Source: Saprospiraceae bacterium
GTDB lineage: Bacteria; Bacteroidota; Bacteroidia; Chitinophagales; Saprospiraceae
Length of the DNA: 64,000 nucleotides
Assembly (NCBI GenBank): GCA_021739645.1
Contig: JAIPBL010000019.1
Span: forward strand, 16,206-80,205
Direction of reading: 5' to 3'
Both the position numbers and the translations under genes were made by a program. Below are positions 33,519-43,414 of this stretch, one piece after another. The stretch's first letter is position 1. The number at the start of each line of letters is the position of its first letter. The notes under the pieces were generated by a model. That model was not told the DNA's origin and did no database searches. It saw only the letters and a program-made list of their open reading frames with translations.

Positions 33519-34550
33519 TCAGCCAATCGGCGTGAATTTGTACGGATAAACCTGCCCAGAATTCCACTGGCAAACGTAAAGGTTCTCTTCGTCATCCACC
33601 AGCACGTCGTGTGGGTGCTTGAAGAGTTGGATGGTTTGGTAAAACGGTTGCAAGCTTCCATCGGGGTTGTATGCCGCTTCTGCACCGCCTACGGCAGACA
33701 CCACCTTGCTTTCCTTGTTCAGAATGATGACAAATCCTGTGTTGTCGGTGCCCATGTGTGGGGAGCGTAGCACGGCGGCGTAGAGGTAGTCGCCCTTGAT
33801 GACGGGCCTGCAAACACAAGCACCGGGAAGCTCGATTTTTTCGAGGTATTCGCCTTGCAACGTGAAGCGCTTGAAGCAGCAGCGGGTGCGGTCGGTGATG
33901 AGCAGGGTGGGGGAGCCGTTGCGGCTGTCCACGCAGATGCCGTGGGCATTGTCGAGGTGGTGGTCACCCTCACCCCGACCACCGAAGCTGTTTTTTAGGA
34001 ACCCATCCGCACCGTAGTGGAGAATGTGCTGCTCGCCATAGCCGTCCGCCACATAAAATTCGCCATTTGGAAGCACCGTCGTTTCGGTGGGCACGAATTG
34101 CTTTGGGTCTTGGTAGAGTCCCGTGTCCATCGGGCATTGCCAAGCTTGAATAGTATTTCCGTTCAGGTCGGTTTTAAAGACTTGATGCAAGTCCGTGTCG
34201 GTGATGAAAAGCACCTGGTCGTTGCCTTCTCCGGCTAGGGTCAGGCCGTGGCCACCGGGGAAGTTGTGCGCAGTGGAACCCAGCACGCTCCCCGACTTGT
34301 CGAAGCTGATGATGTTGTTCTTGGTTTCGTTGGTGAGCAGGAGGATTTGGCCTTGGGTGGCTTGCACCATTTCATGGCAGTCCTTCACTGGGAGGCTTGC
34401 GGGCGTTGCTTTTACCCAGTCTCGGTCGAGGGTGTACTGCTTTTCGTTTTGCCCGAAGGTGAGTGGATTTGGATTTTTGCGAAGCAGGCCTCCAGAAAGA
34501 ATGGAGAAACCTGCCAGTGCGGTATTTTTAAGGAAGGGTCTCCGAAGCAT
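33519..34550 (-). CDS. Tat-exported NHL-type beta-propeller protein
   Basis: 343 residues. The N-terminus RRPFLKNTALAGFSIL is a twin-arginine signal (RRxFLK). The rest is NHL-like: FPGGHGLTLAGEGNDQVLFI, ETTVLPNGEFYVADGYGEQH, LDNAHGICVDSRNGSPTLLI and HPHDVLVDDEENLYVCQW, each a propeller blade with the D/H-rich loop. The arrangement resembles the peptidyl-alpha-hydroxyglycine amidating lyase fold, and a metal-dependent lyase or hydrolase is possible, but the catalytic residues were not verified. Tat export suggests that it folds in the cytoplasm, perhaps with a metal. It is followed 5 bp later by the secreted Fn3-like gene. Confidence 0.75.
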   Translation of the reverse strand: MLRRPFLKNTALAGFSILSGGLLRKNPNPLTFGQNEKQYTLDRDWVKATPASLPVKDCHEMVQATQGQILLLTNETKNNIISFDKSGSVLGSTAHNFPGGHGLTLAGEGNDQVLFITDTDLHQVFKTDLNGNTIQAWQCPMDTGLYQDPKQFVPTETTVLPNGEFYVADGYGEQHILHYGADGFLKNSFGGRGEGDHHLDNAHGICVDSRNGSPTLLITDRTRCCFKRFTLQGEYLEKIELPGACVCRPVIKGDYLYAAVLRSPHMGTDNTGFVIILNKESKVVSAVGGAEAAYNPDGSLQPFYQTIQLFKHPHDVLVDDEENLYVCQWNSGQVYPYKFTPIG

Positions 34551-34576
34551 TGTTGAAATTCGTGGTTTGAATGATT

Positions 34577-34584
34577 CAAAAATA
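34577..34584 (-). promoter_or_regulatory. Possible -7 promoter box of the NHL-propeller gene
   Basis: TATTTTTG on the minus strand fits TAnnTTTG and lies 26 bp before the start codon. The nearest TTG is 27 nt further up, longer than the usual spacing. Confidence 0.4.
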
Positions 34585-34605
34585 GATTTCTAAATTTGAA
34601 GGCAC

Positions 34606-35031
34606 CTAGTTCAAATAGGCCCTGATAAGTCCCAGCATGGCATTTGGTGGGATTTCCTTGTCAAGGCACTCCCGCATGACGTCGATGAGGTCGGAAATCA
34701 TTTCTCGCCGGAATCCGAGCCGGAAGCCGATATGGTGGCACATGTTTTCTTCTTCTTTGCTGATGTTGTTATCGGCCCGCATCATGAAGAGTAGGTAGTA
34801 CAGGACGTTCATTCGCTCCTGCTCGTTTGGCGGTGGGGCTATCTCATAGGCTTTGGGGTTGAGCCGAATGGCTGCTACGTCAGTGTCTGAAAGCCCAAGC
34901 GTTTTGGCGGCGTAGGAGAGGTACCTTTTTTCTAGGATTGAGAAATCCTGATCGGCCTGTGCTTCCCGCACAATCATGGCGATGATGAACTGTTTCAGTG
35001 CTAGTTCATGTTCAGGTGAGCCGAAATCCAT
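34606..35031 (-). CDS. TerB-like cytoplasmic protein
   Basis: 141 residues, helical. The pattern FIIAMIVREAQADQDFSILE, LGLSDTDVAAIRLNP, MNVLYYLLFMMRADNNISKE followed by HIGFRLGFRREMISDLID matches the TerB/DjlA N-terminal-type domain, which forms seven helices with a metal-binding site between acidic residues (AQADQD and RADNNIS). TerB proteins are linked to envelope stress and to tellurite resistance operons; no other ter genes are here. The gene is alone on its strand. A 735-bp gap without recognisable genes lies before it. Confidence 0.65.
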   Translation of the reverse strand: MDFGSPEHELALKQFIIAMIVREAQADQDFSILEKRYLSYAAKTLGLSDTDVAAIRLNPKAYEIAPPPNEQERMNVLYYLLFMMRADNNISKEEENMCHHIGFRLGFRREMISDLIDVMRECLDKEIPPNAMLGLIRAYLN

Positions 35032-35365
35032 AGGTTTTTGCCTGGTTGGTGAATTAATTTGAAAAAAAACTTGGTGAAAGTAAGCCTTTTTTGAAAATCC
35101 ACGTAGAAGGAAATAGGTAGCTATTTTTGAAGGAATATTTTAAGGTTGAGTTTTTGTATTCCTACTTCCATGCATCGAAAAAAAAAGTAGCTTCTACCTC
35201 AAAAAACAAGGCGAGTAAAAAGTGATTGAATATCTTTTTAATACAATATCATTCTTTAAAGCATTGATTGTTAGCTAGTTGTAAAATATTTTACTTTTAC
35301 TAATTTTAAGTGCCAGTAATTTAATAATACCTAAACATAGGGATGTTTTATGGCTAAATACCATT

Positions 35366-35373
35366 TACATTTG
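35366..35373 (+). promoter_or_regulatory. Possible -7 box of the first giant HYR gene
   Basis: TACATTTG fits TAnnTTTG exactly. If used, the leader of the 2474-residue gene would be near 390 nt. No TTG is found at the standard distance upstream. Confidence 0.35.
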
Positions 35374-35568
35374 CATCGTGAAATTATACCAGTTCAGTTT
35401 TTTGCCTGAACTCCCGTGAACAAAGAATAAGGATAGCACCTGAAAACCTGCTGTCCGACCCGCTACATTAGTATTAAAAATAGAAACCAACGATACCTTA
35501 AGCCGATTTACAAAGAATACACATCTTACCAGTTGTTGGACGGTCTCACCGCACCACTATTTGATAAA

Positions 35569-35583
35569 GTAGTACCGTACTAC
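35569..35583. promoter_or_regulatory. Palindromic operator candidate upstream of the giant gene
   Basis: GTAGTAC and GTACTAC flank a single C, a perfect 7-bp inverted repeat in an otherwise irregular AT-rich leader, 184 bp before the start codon. Confidence 0.4.
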
Positions 35584-35766
35584 ATTTCTGACAGTTTCCC
35601 GATTTTTAGAATTTAAGCACGAGTGTCTCGCTCGGGTCATTTTGGTTTTCATGGTCTTTTCCATTTGCCAAAATAGCTCAACAAGTTTGGATATTCTACA
35701 TGTGGACAGGTTCATCCCTGACCACTGGGCAAATATTTTAATTCACTAAACTCAAGCCTAACGACT

Positions 35767-38700
35767 ATGCAAAATTTTAACACTCAAGCGGGGTTCCGAA
35801 ACCGCTTATCATCCCATGAACAGGTTTTCAAGGCTTCCCCCCTGCCAAATGGATTGAAAACTTGGTTCGCAGCAACGGTGGCAGTATTGCTGCTGTGTTG
35901 CTTTTCCTTTCAAGCAGCAAATGCCCAATGCAACCCAGACATCACTGCTCCTACAGCCGTGTGCGAAGGGCCATTCACCATTGCCCTTAACACGAACGGC
36001 AATGCGCCCATCAATCCAGATGACATTGATGCCGGCAGTTTTGACAATTGCGGCGCAGTGACTTTAGCGGTATCGCCCAGCTCTGTCAACTGTACCAACC
36101 TCGGCACTTTTTCAGTAGTGCTGACGGTAACTGACTTGGCTGGCAACACCAACACTTGCCTAACTATTGTTACGATAGTGGATAACTTGCCGCCAGCCAT
36201 TATTTGCCCAGGGCCAGCAACGGTGACTTGTGGTTCATCTACTCTCCCTGCCGCCACTGGCTTTGCCACGGCAATAGACAACTGCGGCGGAAACTTGGCG
36301 CAAGCCGGAATCTACTGCCCCCCAGCGCCCCCAACCATGCCTTCTTTCCCTGCTGGTATCACCTACTGCGACGGCGTAGGTGGCTGTGCTGGTGGTTTTA
36401 CCCGTACATGGCGAGCCACTTACGATGGACTAACTTCGGCTCCTTGCACACAAAACATCATAATAAATGACACGGAGAAACCTGTCATTGATTGGGACGG
36501 CAGCGGAACTGCTGGCAATGGCAGTGGCCCAGCGAACACGAGCATTTCCTGTAGTGCAGCACTCCCCGCTGCAGTAGTTTTTCCGCTTGTGCCAGGCCCT
36601 GCTGACCCCAGAGTCATCGACAATTGCGATACTAGTCCAACACCTACCTTTGTAGAAACGACGACAAGGATTATGAATCCGAACGTTTGTTTATATTACA
36701 GTTATACAATTACGAGGACTTACGGTGCCATAGATGATTGTGGCAATACTGCCATCCCTTATGTTCATACCATTACAGTTGTTGACAACTCGGCTCCAGT
36801 AATCACGGCACCTGCTACTGTAAACATATCTGCAGGCGTTAACTGTACGGCCAATGTGATTTTCCCAGCGGTCACTGTTAGTGACAACTGCGCAGCCCCG
36901 GCCAATATCCTTACCTCTTTTGTTGTCACAAACAATGTCACTGGCCTTGTGGTCAATAGTGGCTCAGGCCTGAACCCAAGCGCTGTTTATGCAGCTGGTG
37001 CTTACACGGTTTCGTTCTTGGCGCACGACCCATGTGGCAACCCTGGTGTCGCTACCACAGCCTTAAACGTTGTGGACAACGTAGCTCCGACAGCAGTTTG
37101 TGTGGCTGGTTCCATTCAGGTATCCATCCCGCCAACTGGTACAACCACCTTGACGGCTGCACAAGTGAACAATGGCAGCTTCGACAACTGTACACCAGCC
37201 AATATGTTGACGTTCACACTTACCAATGCTACTTTCAATTGTACGCACGTGGGTACAACGCAAACGGTTACACTGAATGTAACTGATACCTATGGTAACA
37301 TGAACACCTGTACGGCCACCGTGAACATTGTAAACAATTCACCTCCCGCCATATTTTGCAAAAACCTTACTGTCAATTTGGACGCAATGGGCAATGTCAT
37401 CGTGAATGCAATCCAATTTGACAATGGAAGCTCCGATATTTGCGATGCCACCGCACCGCTTACTTTTGAATATATGTCAGTAAATGGAGTTACTCTTGGA
37501 GTTCCGGCTACCAGCTTCACCTTTAATTGCGGTCATGTGACGCTTTCCCCAGCACCTGCAATTCCAGTGGTGATTAGAGTGACGGAAGTAGATGACGACC
37601 AATCACCAAATTATACGAATAGTGGCACGTGTTCGCAAACAATTAGGGTGCAAGATGTAACGCCACCAACACCAGTTTGTAACACGGCTACCTTCCAATT
37701 GGACGATGACGGGATGATTTCCGTGTTTGATGCGGGAACGACATTGACCCCCTTTACAAATGGCACGGACGTATCCATCCCAGACAACGATATTATCATC
37801 GGTGCAAGCTCCGTGATAAACGTGCCGACACTTGGCACCGTGTCAGATGTAAATGTGTTGGTTGACATCAACCACACGTTCATTGGCGACCTTATTGTGA
37901 CCCTGACTTCACCTGCGGGCACCACTGTCACCATATTTGACAGGCCAGGTTCCCCTCCAGGTTTTGGTTGTGGTGCTGATGACCTTTCGACAACATTTGA
38001 CGACCAGGCGAGCCTTACGGCAACTGACTTTGAAACTGCTTGCGTTGCCAACAACGCCGGGACTTACCGCCCACTCGTTTCTTTTTCAGCATTCGAAGGA
38101 GAAAACTTTCAAGGAGACTGGACACTCAGGGTCTATGATGCAGCAGGTGTTGATTTGGGAATAATTGACAGTTGGAGCTTGACCCTGACCAATTCCCTTG
38201 TTGACCTTTTGGCTGCTGGCAGCACCGATAACTGCAACGTGGCTTGGAGCGTTGCGCCGACCATGTTCAATTGCAGCGATGTGGGCGACCAAGACCTGAA
38301 CGCCATGGGCATTCAGAACAACGACTACATCCTGACTGTAACCGACCCAAGCGGTAATACGGCATCCATCAATTGCACAAATGCAATCGTTATTCAGGAT
38401 ATGGAAGCACCAGTTGTTACCTGCGCTCCAATAACGGTGAGCACAGGAATGCTCAACCCGGTAACGAACATAAGTACACCAGGACAGGTGACAGTCTATC
38501 CAACCGATGTGGTAACTGGTGGCCTGTACATGTCCACGAGCAACACGGGTTCTGGCAACCCAGGCACGAACAATTTCCAGATTACAATGCCGAACGTGCT
38601 GACGTTCACGTTTGACTGGAGCTATGTTTCCAACAACAGTTCACCAATTTGGGACAAATTTGGCTACTACGTGGGCACTACGTTCACGCAATTGACCAAC

Positions 38701-41700
38701 AACAACGGCCCATTGAGCCAAAGCGGAACCGCTACCGTTTCCGTAACGGCAGGTGCCACTTTCGGCTTCCGTGCTGAGACTGTGGACAATTTGGGTGGAA
38801 ACGCCGAAATCTGGATTACCAAATTCAGCCCACGCTTTGCTGGCCCGTTCAAGCCGAGCAACTGGACGCACAACACCACCAGCCCTGATGGCAAGCAGTT
38901 TTTTTATGATGCCTGTGGTTTCCCTAACTGGGCGATTTCAGCAAACGGCGGCCCATTTGCGGCTTTCGCCACTTTCGATTGTGCAAGCATTACTGCACTG
39001 CCCAATCCTGAAGATATCGTCATCCGTGCAACTGATGCCAGTGGCAATATTACGGTTTGTAGCACCACCGTCACTGTTGTTGACAAAGAAGCGCCACAGG
39101 CTCAGTGCCAACCATTGCTGGTTTCATTGCCAGGTAGCGGCACGGCAACCATCCTCGCCTCTGATATCAACTTCGGGAGCAGCGATGCTTGCTCGCCGCC
39201 AGTTTTCCTTGCTACTTCAAAGAACAATGGTGCTAATTTTAATCTAAGCACTACTTTTAACTGCTCGAACATCGGCCCAAACAACGTCATCCTGCGTGTT
39301 AGGGACAGTGCTACTCCACCCAATGAGGCCTTCTGCCAAACCACAGTGACTATTAATGACCAGTTGCCTCCTGCAATTACTTGTCCGCCTAACAGGGATG
39401 GTATTTCACTTCCGAAGGTTAACTGCGACCAGTCAATAGATCCAAACTCCACAGGTTGGGCCACTGCCACCGACAACTGCAATGCGTCGCCTTTCATTTG
39501 GCATACTGACAGTCCGTTAGCTCCTGGTAGCCATGCAAATTGTCGTACGATTACCCGTACCTGGAAGGCTACTGACGCTGCCGTGCCAAACGGCAACCAG
39601 CCAACGAACGGTAACATCAGTGTCTGCTTCCAGACGATAATCGTCCAAGACTTGGTGTTTCCAAATTTTGATTGGAATGGAGCATTAGTAAATGGCCTTG
39701 GCAATGCACCAAACGACACATTTTTATACGCTTGTGTTGTGCCAGCTGCAGCTATCGCTGTTGGTACTGACAATTGCGATACAGACGTTCCTGTTGCTTT
39801 TACTGTACCTGTGAATACGAAAGGCTCGAATCCTGCAATATGTAGTTTTTACAACTATAACATTACCCGTAGGTGGACTGCGTCGGACAATTGTGGCAAT
39901 CCAATTCTCTACGAGCAAGATATTGTTGTTAGCGATACAACTAGACCAGCATACAGCTTTCCTGCCATGTTCATGTTCAACAACAATGCTGGCAACTGTG
40001 CAGGTACCGCCAATATCAATTTGTTGCAGTATATCACGGACTGTGCTGCAGGCCATTTAACAGTGACTTATAAGATTGATGGTGGTGCTCCACAAACAGG
40101 TGGTACATTGAACGCTGTCCTGAGTGTTGGTTCGCACAATATCAGGGTGAGTGCGGTAGATCCTTGCGCAAACACCACAAACGCTGGGCTTGCTTCAATA
40201 ACCTTTACCATCCTCATCAAGGACACAGAGTCTCCGACTGCCATTTGCCAGTCGGGTCCAATTTCTGTGACGCTGAACAGCAACGGCATTGCCAACATTA
40301 CGCCAGCGACTGTCAACAATGGCAGCAACGACAACTGTGGGATAGCTTCTTTGAATGTCAACCCTGCTACATTCAACTGCTTTACTACACCTAATCCGCA
40401 CACGGTGACACTAACCGTGACAGATGCTGCTGGCAATTTCAATACCTGCACGACGACGGTTCAAATCCTGAACGTTTCGGCACCGACCATCCAATGCCCA
40501 GCCGATATAACGGTTGCTTGCAACATATTCATGGCGAATAACCCAGCCACTTCTGGGGGTTCAGCTACTGCTATGACTGCTTGTGGCCCTGTTACGCCAA
40601 CGCCTTCGGACGTAATCGTTAGTGGCTCTGGTAACTGTAGGGTCATCAACCGGACTTGGTCAGCAACCACAGCAGGTGGTACAGCTACTTGCCTTCAGGT
40701 AATAACAGTGCAGGACAATATAGCACCAGTACTGGTCGGTGGCCCAGCCAATATTACGGTGGATGCCTGTGCAGTTCCAATGCCAGCAGCTGTGACTGCT
40801 ACTGACAACTGTGCTACGGTCACACCAACAATGGCCCAATCTTCAACACAAGATCCGAATCCAGCCAACTCAGGATATTACAACTATACGATTACACGTA
40901 CTTGGAATGCAACAGATGGCTGTGGGAACAATGCGGTTCCACATGTCCAGACGATTACGGTGCAAGATGTAGCACTACCCGTGTTGGCTATTCCGGACCC
41001 GTTGATAATCAACACAGACCCGAACAAGTGCGAGGCGAATGTAAATGTAAACCTGTTGAGCTACATCTCGGACTGTGCTGCTGACCAGTATCTTGTGGTA
41101 ACAAACAATGCACCTTCTGGGCCTGGAACGAGCTTGATTGCCGGGATTTATGCTGCTGGTAATTATACCATCACCGTTAATGCCAATGACCCAAGTAGCG
41201 CACCTGCTGGGCCAAGCACTCAAACTTTCGTGTTGAGCATCCGTGACGGCCAATCGCCAGTTGCTATTTGCTTGACAGACATAACTGTGGTGTTGGACAA
41301 TACGGGCAATGCGACCATCACTTCGAACGAGGTAAACAATGGCAGCTACGACAACTGTGGCATTGCAAGCATTACCCTGTCGCAATACAATTTCAACACC
41401 AGCCATGCTGGGCTGGCAATTCCAGTAACGATGACGGTAACGGACCTTGCTGGCAATACGAACACTTGTGTCGTGATAGTACACGTAGTTGACGATCCTA
41501 CCTTCAGGGTAAACAGCGTAACAGCTGTCAACGGCGAGATGAAGTTGATACCAGTGACGGTCAATCAGTTTGACGATATCGTTTCTTTTGAAATGGATTT
41601 TGACATTGACGACATTGGCGTGGCAACTTTAGTGGATATTGTTGACATTGACCCAAGCCTAGCAGGGCCATCGTTCATAAAAACAATTACCGCTGGTCAT

Positions 41701-43191
41701 GGTGAGGTTTCATGGATAGACAATGCTGCACCATTCGGTGTTTACCTTGCTGATGGCACTGTTGCGTTCAATCTTAAGGTGATGGTGGTTGGCGCTGCCG
41801 GCAGCGCTACCGATATTGACATCAACAACTTGGAAGTTGCACAAGAGATACCAGGTGTCGTTCCTTCGCTTGGATTGACTGGCACCTTGACCGTAGTTGA
41901 CCCAGGCTCATCGTTTACCGTGTCTGGGGAGCTTCGTGGTCGCCCAGATTGTGCTCCGGGATTGATTTCTCAGGCTAATGTCAATTATGTTGGAACGCTT
42001 ACCGGAGTATTGACCAATGTGCCGGGAACGTACAGCCTTAACGTCCCTGCTGGTGCAAATGAGACATTTACACCAACCAAGGGTGCTGTTGCATTGAATC
42101 CAAATATCACTGCAGCCGATGCCCTAGCCGCTCATAATTATGCGGCAGGCACACCGAATCCGCCACTCACTCCGTATCAAATTGTGGCTTGTGACGCTAA
42201 TAACTCAAATAGCGTGACTGCTTATGATGCATTCTTGATACATCAAATGAGCGCCGGGTATTCTGTTAACTTGCCAAAATACTGGCGCTTTGTACCAGTT
42301 ACTCCTGGTTTTGCGCCAAACTCGGATCCATTTGCTGCGCCATTCAACGAGTTCATTTCCCTTACCAATATCAACGCAAATATCAATAACGCTGATTTTT
42401 ATGGGATGAAAGTCGGTGATGTGGTTAATACAGCTGGCTCTGGGGTACCCTGCAATTCATTTGGCGGCAACCCGATATCTGACGGCAACGGCAACGATGT
42501 GGTACTTCGCATACAGGATCAGCCAATAAGCGCAGGTTCGGATGTGTATGTTACGCTTAAAGCGAAGGAGTTCAACCAGATGGTGACCTGTCAGGCTACC
42601 TTGAACTTCGATGCACAATCGCTCCAGTACCAAGAAGTGGTTCCTGGCAATGTGCCAAACATGAATCAGTCCTGCTTCAACCCGATGTTGACAGGTGAGG
42701 GCATGTTGGCAGCCGTTTGGTACAACTCTGATGCGGTAAGCTTGGACAATGGCCAAGAAGTATTCACCGTGAAATTCAAGGCATTGAAAGATGCGGCTTC
42801 ATTGACTGACCTGATTTGGGTAAGTGCTGATTTTGTACCTATTGAAGCTTTGAGTGCGGATGGTGTTCCGGGTGGCGTTCAACTGACCTTCGATGGTAGT
42901 GCATCTGCCACTGGGGAACAGGCTTCTAGCCACTTCGCACTGCACCAGAACCGCCCGAACCCGTTCAGTACCCGTACCGCAATTGGCTTTAACCTGCCAA
43001 CTGCCGACCACGCAACGCTGACCATCACCGATGCTTCCGGCAAGTCGCTGAAAGTAGTCGAGGGCAACTTTACCGCAGGCTACCACCAGTTCATGATTGA
43101 GCGCAAAGAATTGCCCGCAACCGGCGTATTCTTCTACCAACTCAAAACAGCTGAATTCCAAGCTGTGAAGAAGATGATATTAGTTGATTAA
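35767..43191 (+). CDS. Giant T9SS type A surface protein: HYR repeats, P-domain, cohesin-like and dockerin-like modules
   Basis: 2474 residues. The signal peptide is unusually long: about 30 polar residues precede the hydrophobic core WFAATVAVLLLCCFSF, with cleavage after ANA near 53. The body is built of HYR/Ig-like repeats (PTAVCEGPFTI; DNCGIASLNVNP). Further modules are a proprotein-convertase P-domain (about 648-810; SDVNVLVDINHTFIGDLIVT, ENFQGDWTLRVYD), two cohesin-like domains (about 1913-2040 and 2229-2378) and, between them, a dockerin-like segment (about 2106-2190; CDANNSNSVTAYDAFLIHQM). A type A T9SS sorting domain follows (2392-2474; NRPNPFSTRTAIGF, then GVFFYQLKT). It is exported through the outer membrane, probably anchored or secreted as a structural or adhesive protein. 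It is followed by a very long hairpin and another giant gene. Confidence 0.9.
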   Translation: MQNFNTQAGFRNRLSSHEQVFKASPLPNGLKTWFAATVAVLLLCCFSFQAANAQCNPDITAPTAVCEGPFTIALNTNGNAPINPDDIDAGSFDNCGAVTLAVSPSSVNCTNLGTFSVVLTVTDLAGNTNTCLTIVTIVDNLPPAIICPGPATVTCGSSTLPAATGFATAIDNCGGNLAQAGIYCPPAPPTMPSFPAGITYCDGVGGCAGGFTRTWRATYDGLTSAPCTQNIIINDTEKPVIDWDGSGTAGNGSGPANTSISCSAALPAAVVFPLVPGPADPRVIDNCDTSPTPTFVETTTRIMNPNVCLYYSYTITRTYGAIDDCGNTAIPYVHTITVVDNSAPVITAPATVNISAGVNCTANVIFPAVTVSDNCAAPANILTSFVVTNNVTGLVVNSGSGLNPSAVYAAGAYTVSFLAHDPCGNPGVATTALNVVDNVAPTAVCVAGSIQVSIPPTGTTTLTAAQVNNGSFDNCTPANMLTFTLTNATFNCTHVGTTQTVTLNVTDTYGNMNTCTATVNIVNNSPPAIFCKNLTVNLDAMGNVIVNAIQFDNGSSDICDATAPLTFEYMSVNGVTLGVPATSFTFNCGHVTLSPAPAIPVVIRVTEVDDDQSPNYTNSGTCSQTIRVQDVTPPTPVCNTATFQLDDDGMISVFDAGTTLTPFTNGTDVSIPDNDIIIGASSVINVPTLGTVSDVNVLVDINHTFIGDLIVTLTSPAGTTVTIFDRPGSPPGFGCGADDLSTTFDDQASLTATDFETACVANNAGTYRPLVSFSAFEGENFQGDWTLRVYDAAGVDLGIIDSWSLTLTNSLVDLLAAGSTDNCNVAWSVAPTMFNCSDVGDQDLNAMGIQNNDYILTVTDPSGNTASINCTNAIVIQDMEAPVVTCAPITVSTGMLNPVTNISTPGQVTVYPTDVVTGGLYMSTSNTGSGNPGTNNFQITMPNVLTFTFDWSYVSNNSSPIWDKFGYYVGTTFTQLTNNNGPLSQSGTATVSVTAGATFGFRAETVDNLGGNAEIWITKFSPRFAGPFKPSNWTHNTTSPDGKQFFYDACGFPNWAISANGGPFAAFATFDCASITALPNPEDIVIRATDASGNITVCSTTVTVVDKEAPQAQCQPLLVSLPGSGTATILASDINFGSSDACSPPVFLATSKNNGANFNLSTTFNCSNIGPNNVILRVRDSATPPNEAFCQTTVTINDQLPPAITCPPNRDGISLPKVNCDQSIDPNSTGWATATDNCNASPFIWHTDSPLAPGSHANCRTITRTWKATDAAVPNGNQPTNGNISVCFQTIIVQDLVFPNFDWNGALVNGLGNAPNDTFLYACVVPAAAIAVGTDNCDTDVPVAFTVPVNTKGSNPAICSFYNYNITRRWTASDNCGNPILYEQDIVVSDTTRPAYSFPAMFMFNNNAGNCAGTANINLLQYITDCAAGHLTVTYKIDGGAPQTGGTLNAVLSVGSHNIRVSAVDPCANTTNAGLASITFTILIKDTESPTAICQSGPISVTLNSNGIANITPATVNNGSNDNCGIASLNVNPATFNCFTTPNPHTVTLTVTDAAGNFNTCTTTVQILNVSAPTIQCPADITVACNIFMANNPATSGGSATAMTACGPVTPTPSDVIVSGSGNCRVINRTWSATTAGGTATCLQVITVQDNIAPVLVGGPANITVDACAVPMPAAVTATDNCATVTPTMAQSSTQDPNPANSGYYNYTITRTWNATDGCGNNAVPHVQTITVQDVALPVLAIPDPLIINTDPNKCEANVNVNLLSYISDCAADQYLVVTNNAPSGPGTSLIAGIYAAGNYTITVNANDPSSAPAGPSTQTFVLSIRDGQSPVAICLTDITVVLDNTGNATITSNEVNNGSYDNCGIASITLSQYNFNTSHAGLAIPVTMTVTDLAGNTNTCVVIVHVVDDPTFRVNSVTAVNGEMKLIPVTVNQFDDIVSFEMDFDIDDIGVATLVDIVDIDPSLAGPSFIKTITAGHGEVSWIDNAAPFGVYLADGTVAFNLKVMVVGAAGSATDIDINNLEVAQEIPGVVPSLGLTGTLTVVDPGSSFTVSGELRGRPDCAPGLISQANVNYVGTLTGVLTNVPGTYSLNVPAGANETFTPTKGAVALNPNITAADALAAHNYAAGTPNPPLTPYQIVACDANNSNSVTAYDAFLIHQMSAGYSVNLPKYWRFVPVTPGFAPNSDPFAAPFNEFISLTNINANINNADFYGMKVGDVVNTAGSGVPCNSFGGNPISDGNGNDVVLRIQDQPISAGSDVYVTLKAKEFNQMVTCQATLNFDAQSLQYQEVVPGNVPNMNQSCFNPMLTGEGMLAAVWYNSDAVSLDNGQEVFTVKFKALKDAASLTDLIWVSADFVPIEALSADGVPGGVQLTFDGSASATGEQASSHFALHQNRPNPFSTRTAIGFNLPTADHATLTITDASGKSLKVVEGNFTAGYHQFMIERKELPATGVFFYQLKTAEFQAVKKMILVD

Positions 43192-43211
43192 GATTACTGA
43201 GTAAACAGGCA

Positions 43212-43256
43212 GCAATTGACAGGCTTTTTTTCGCAAGAAAAAAAGCTGTCAATTGC
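43212..43256 (+). terminator. Exceptionally long hairpin with GCAA tetraloop
   Basis: A 20-bp stem with one bulged G: GCAATTGACAGGCTTTTTTT pairs with AAAAAAAGCTGTCAATTGC around a GCAA (GNRA type) loop closed by C-G. No run of T follows directly, though T-tracts lie in the stem. It could end transcription, protect the mRNA end, or both. Confidence 0.7.
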
Positions 43257-43309
43257 AATGTTTATTTCATTCTGGTTCTTGGAAAATAGGGCCGGACACC
43301 CACTATAAG

Positions 43310-43354
43310 CCCGAAACAGTTCTTCCTCCTAATTTGGGAGGAAGGGCCTTCGGG
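43310..43354 (+). promoter_or_regulatory. Two-level hairpin in the leader of the second giant gene
   Basis: Outer CCCGAA (43310-43315) with TTCGGG (43349-43354), inner CTTCCTCC (43322-43329) with GGAGGAAG (43337-43344). Its position, 60 bp before the start codon, suits a structured 5' leader. Confidence 0.5.
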
Positions 43355-43414
43355 ATGTGTTTCAGATTTGGCCTCAATCCAAAAATCGATTAAAGAAACC
43401 ATCAACCGTAAGAC

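Larger units (their letters stand above)
35032..35766. other. Intergenic stretch of 735 bp, AT-rich long leader
   Basis: No reading frame or RNA gene could be supported. Two candidate regulatory sites are listed separately: a TAnnTTTG box at 35366 and a palindrome at 35569. The inverted repeat ATTTTGG/CCAAAAT also occurs near 35640-35685. The composition is clearly AT-richer than the flanking genes. Confidence 0.5.

Noticed and set aside
34606-35031. Tellurite resistance operon
   Set aside because: Only a single TerB-like gene is seen; no terC, terD or similar genes lie nearby.
43192-43414. Small RNA gene between the two giant genes
   Set aside because: Hairpins are present but no promoter could be placed; a terminator plus leader explains them more simply.
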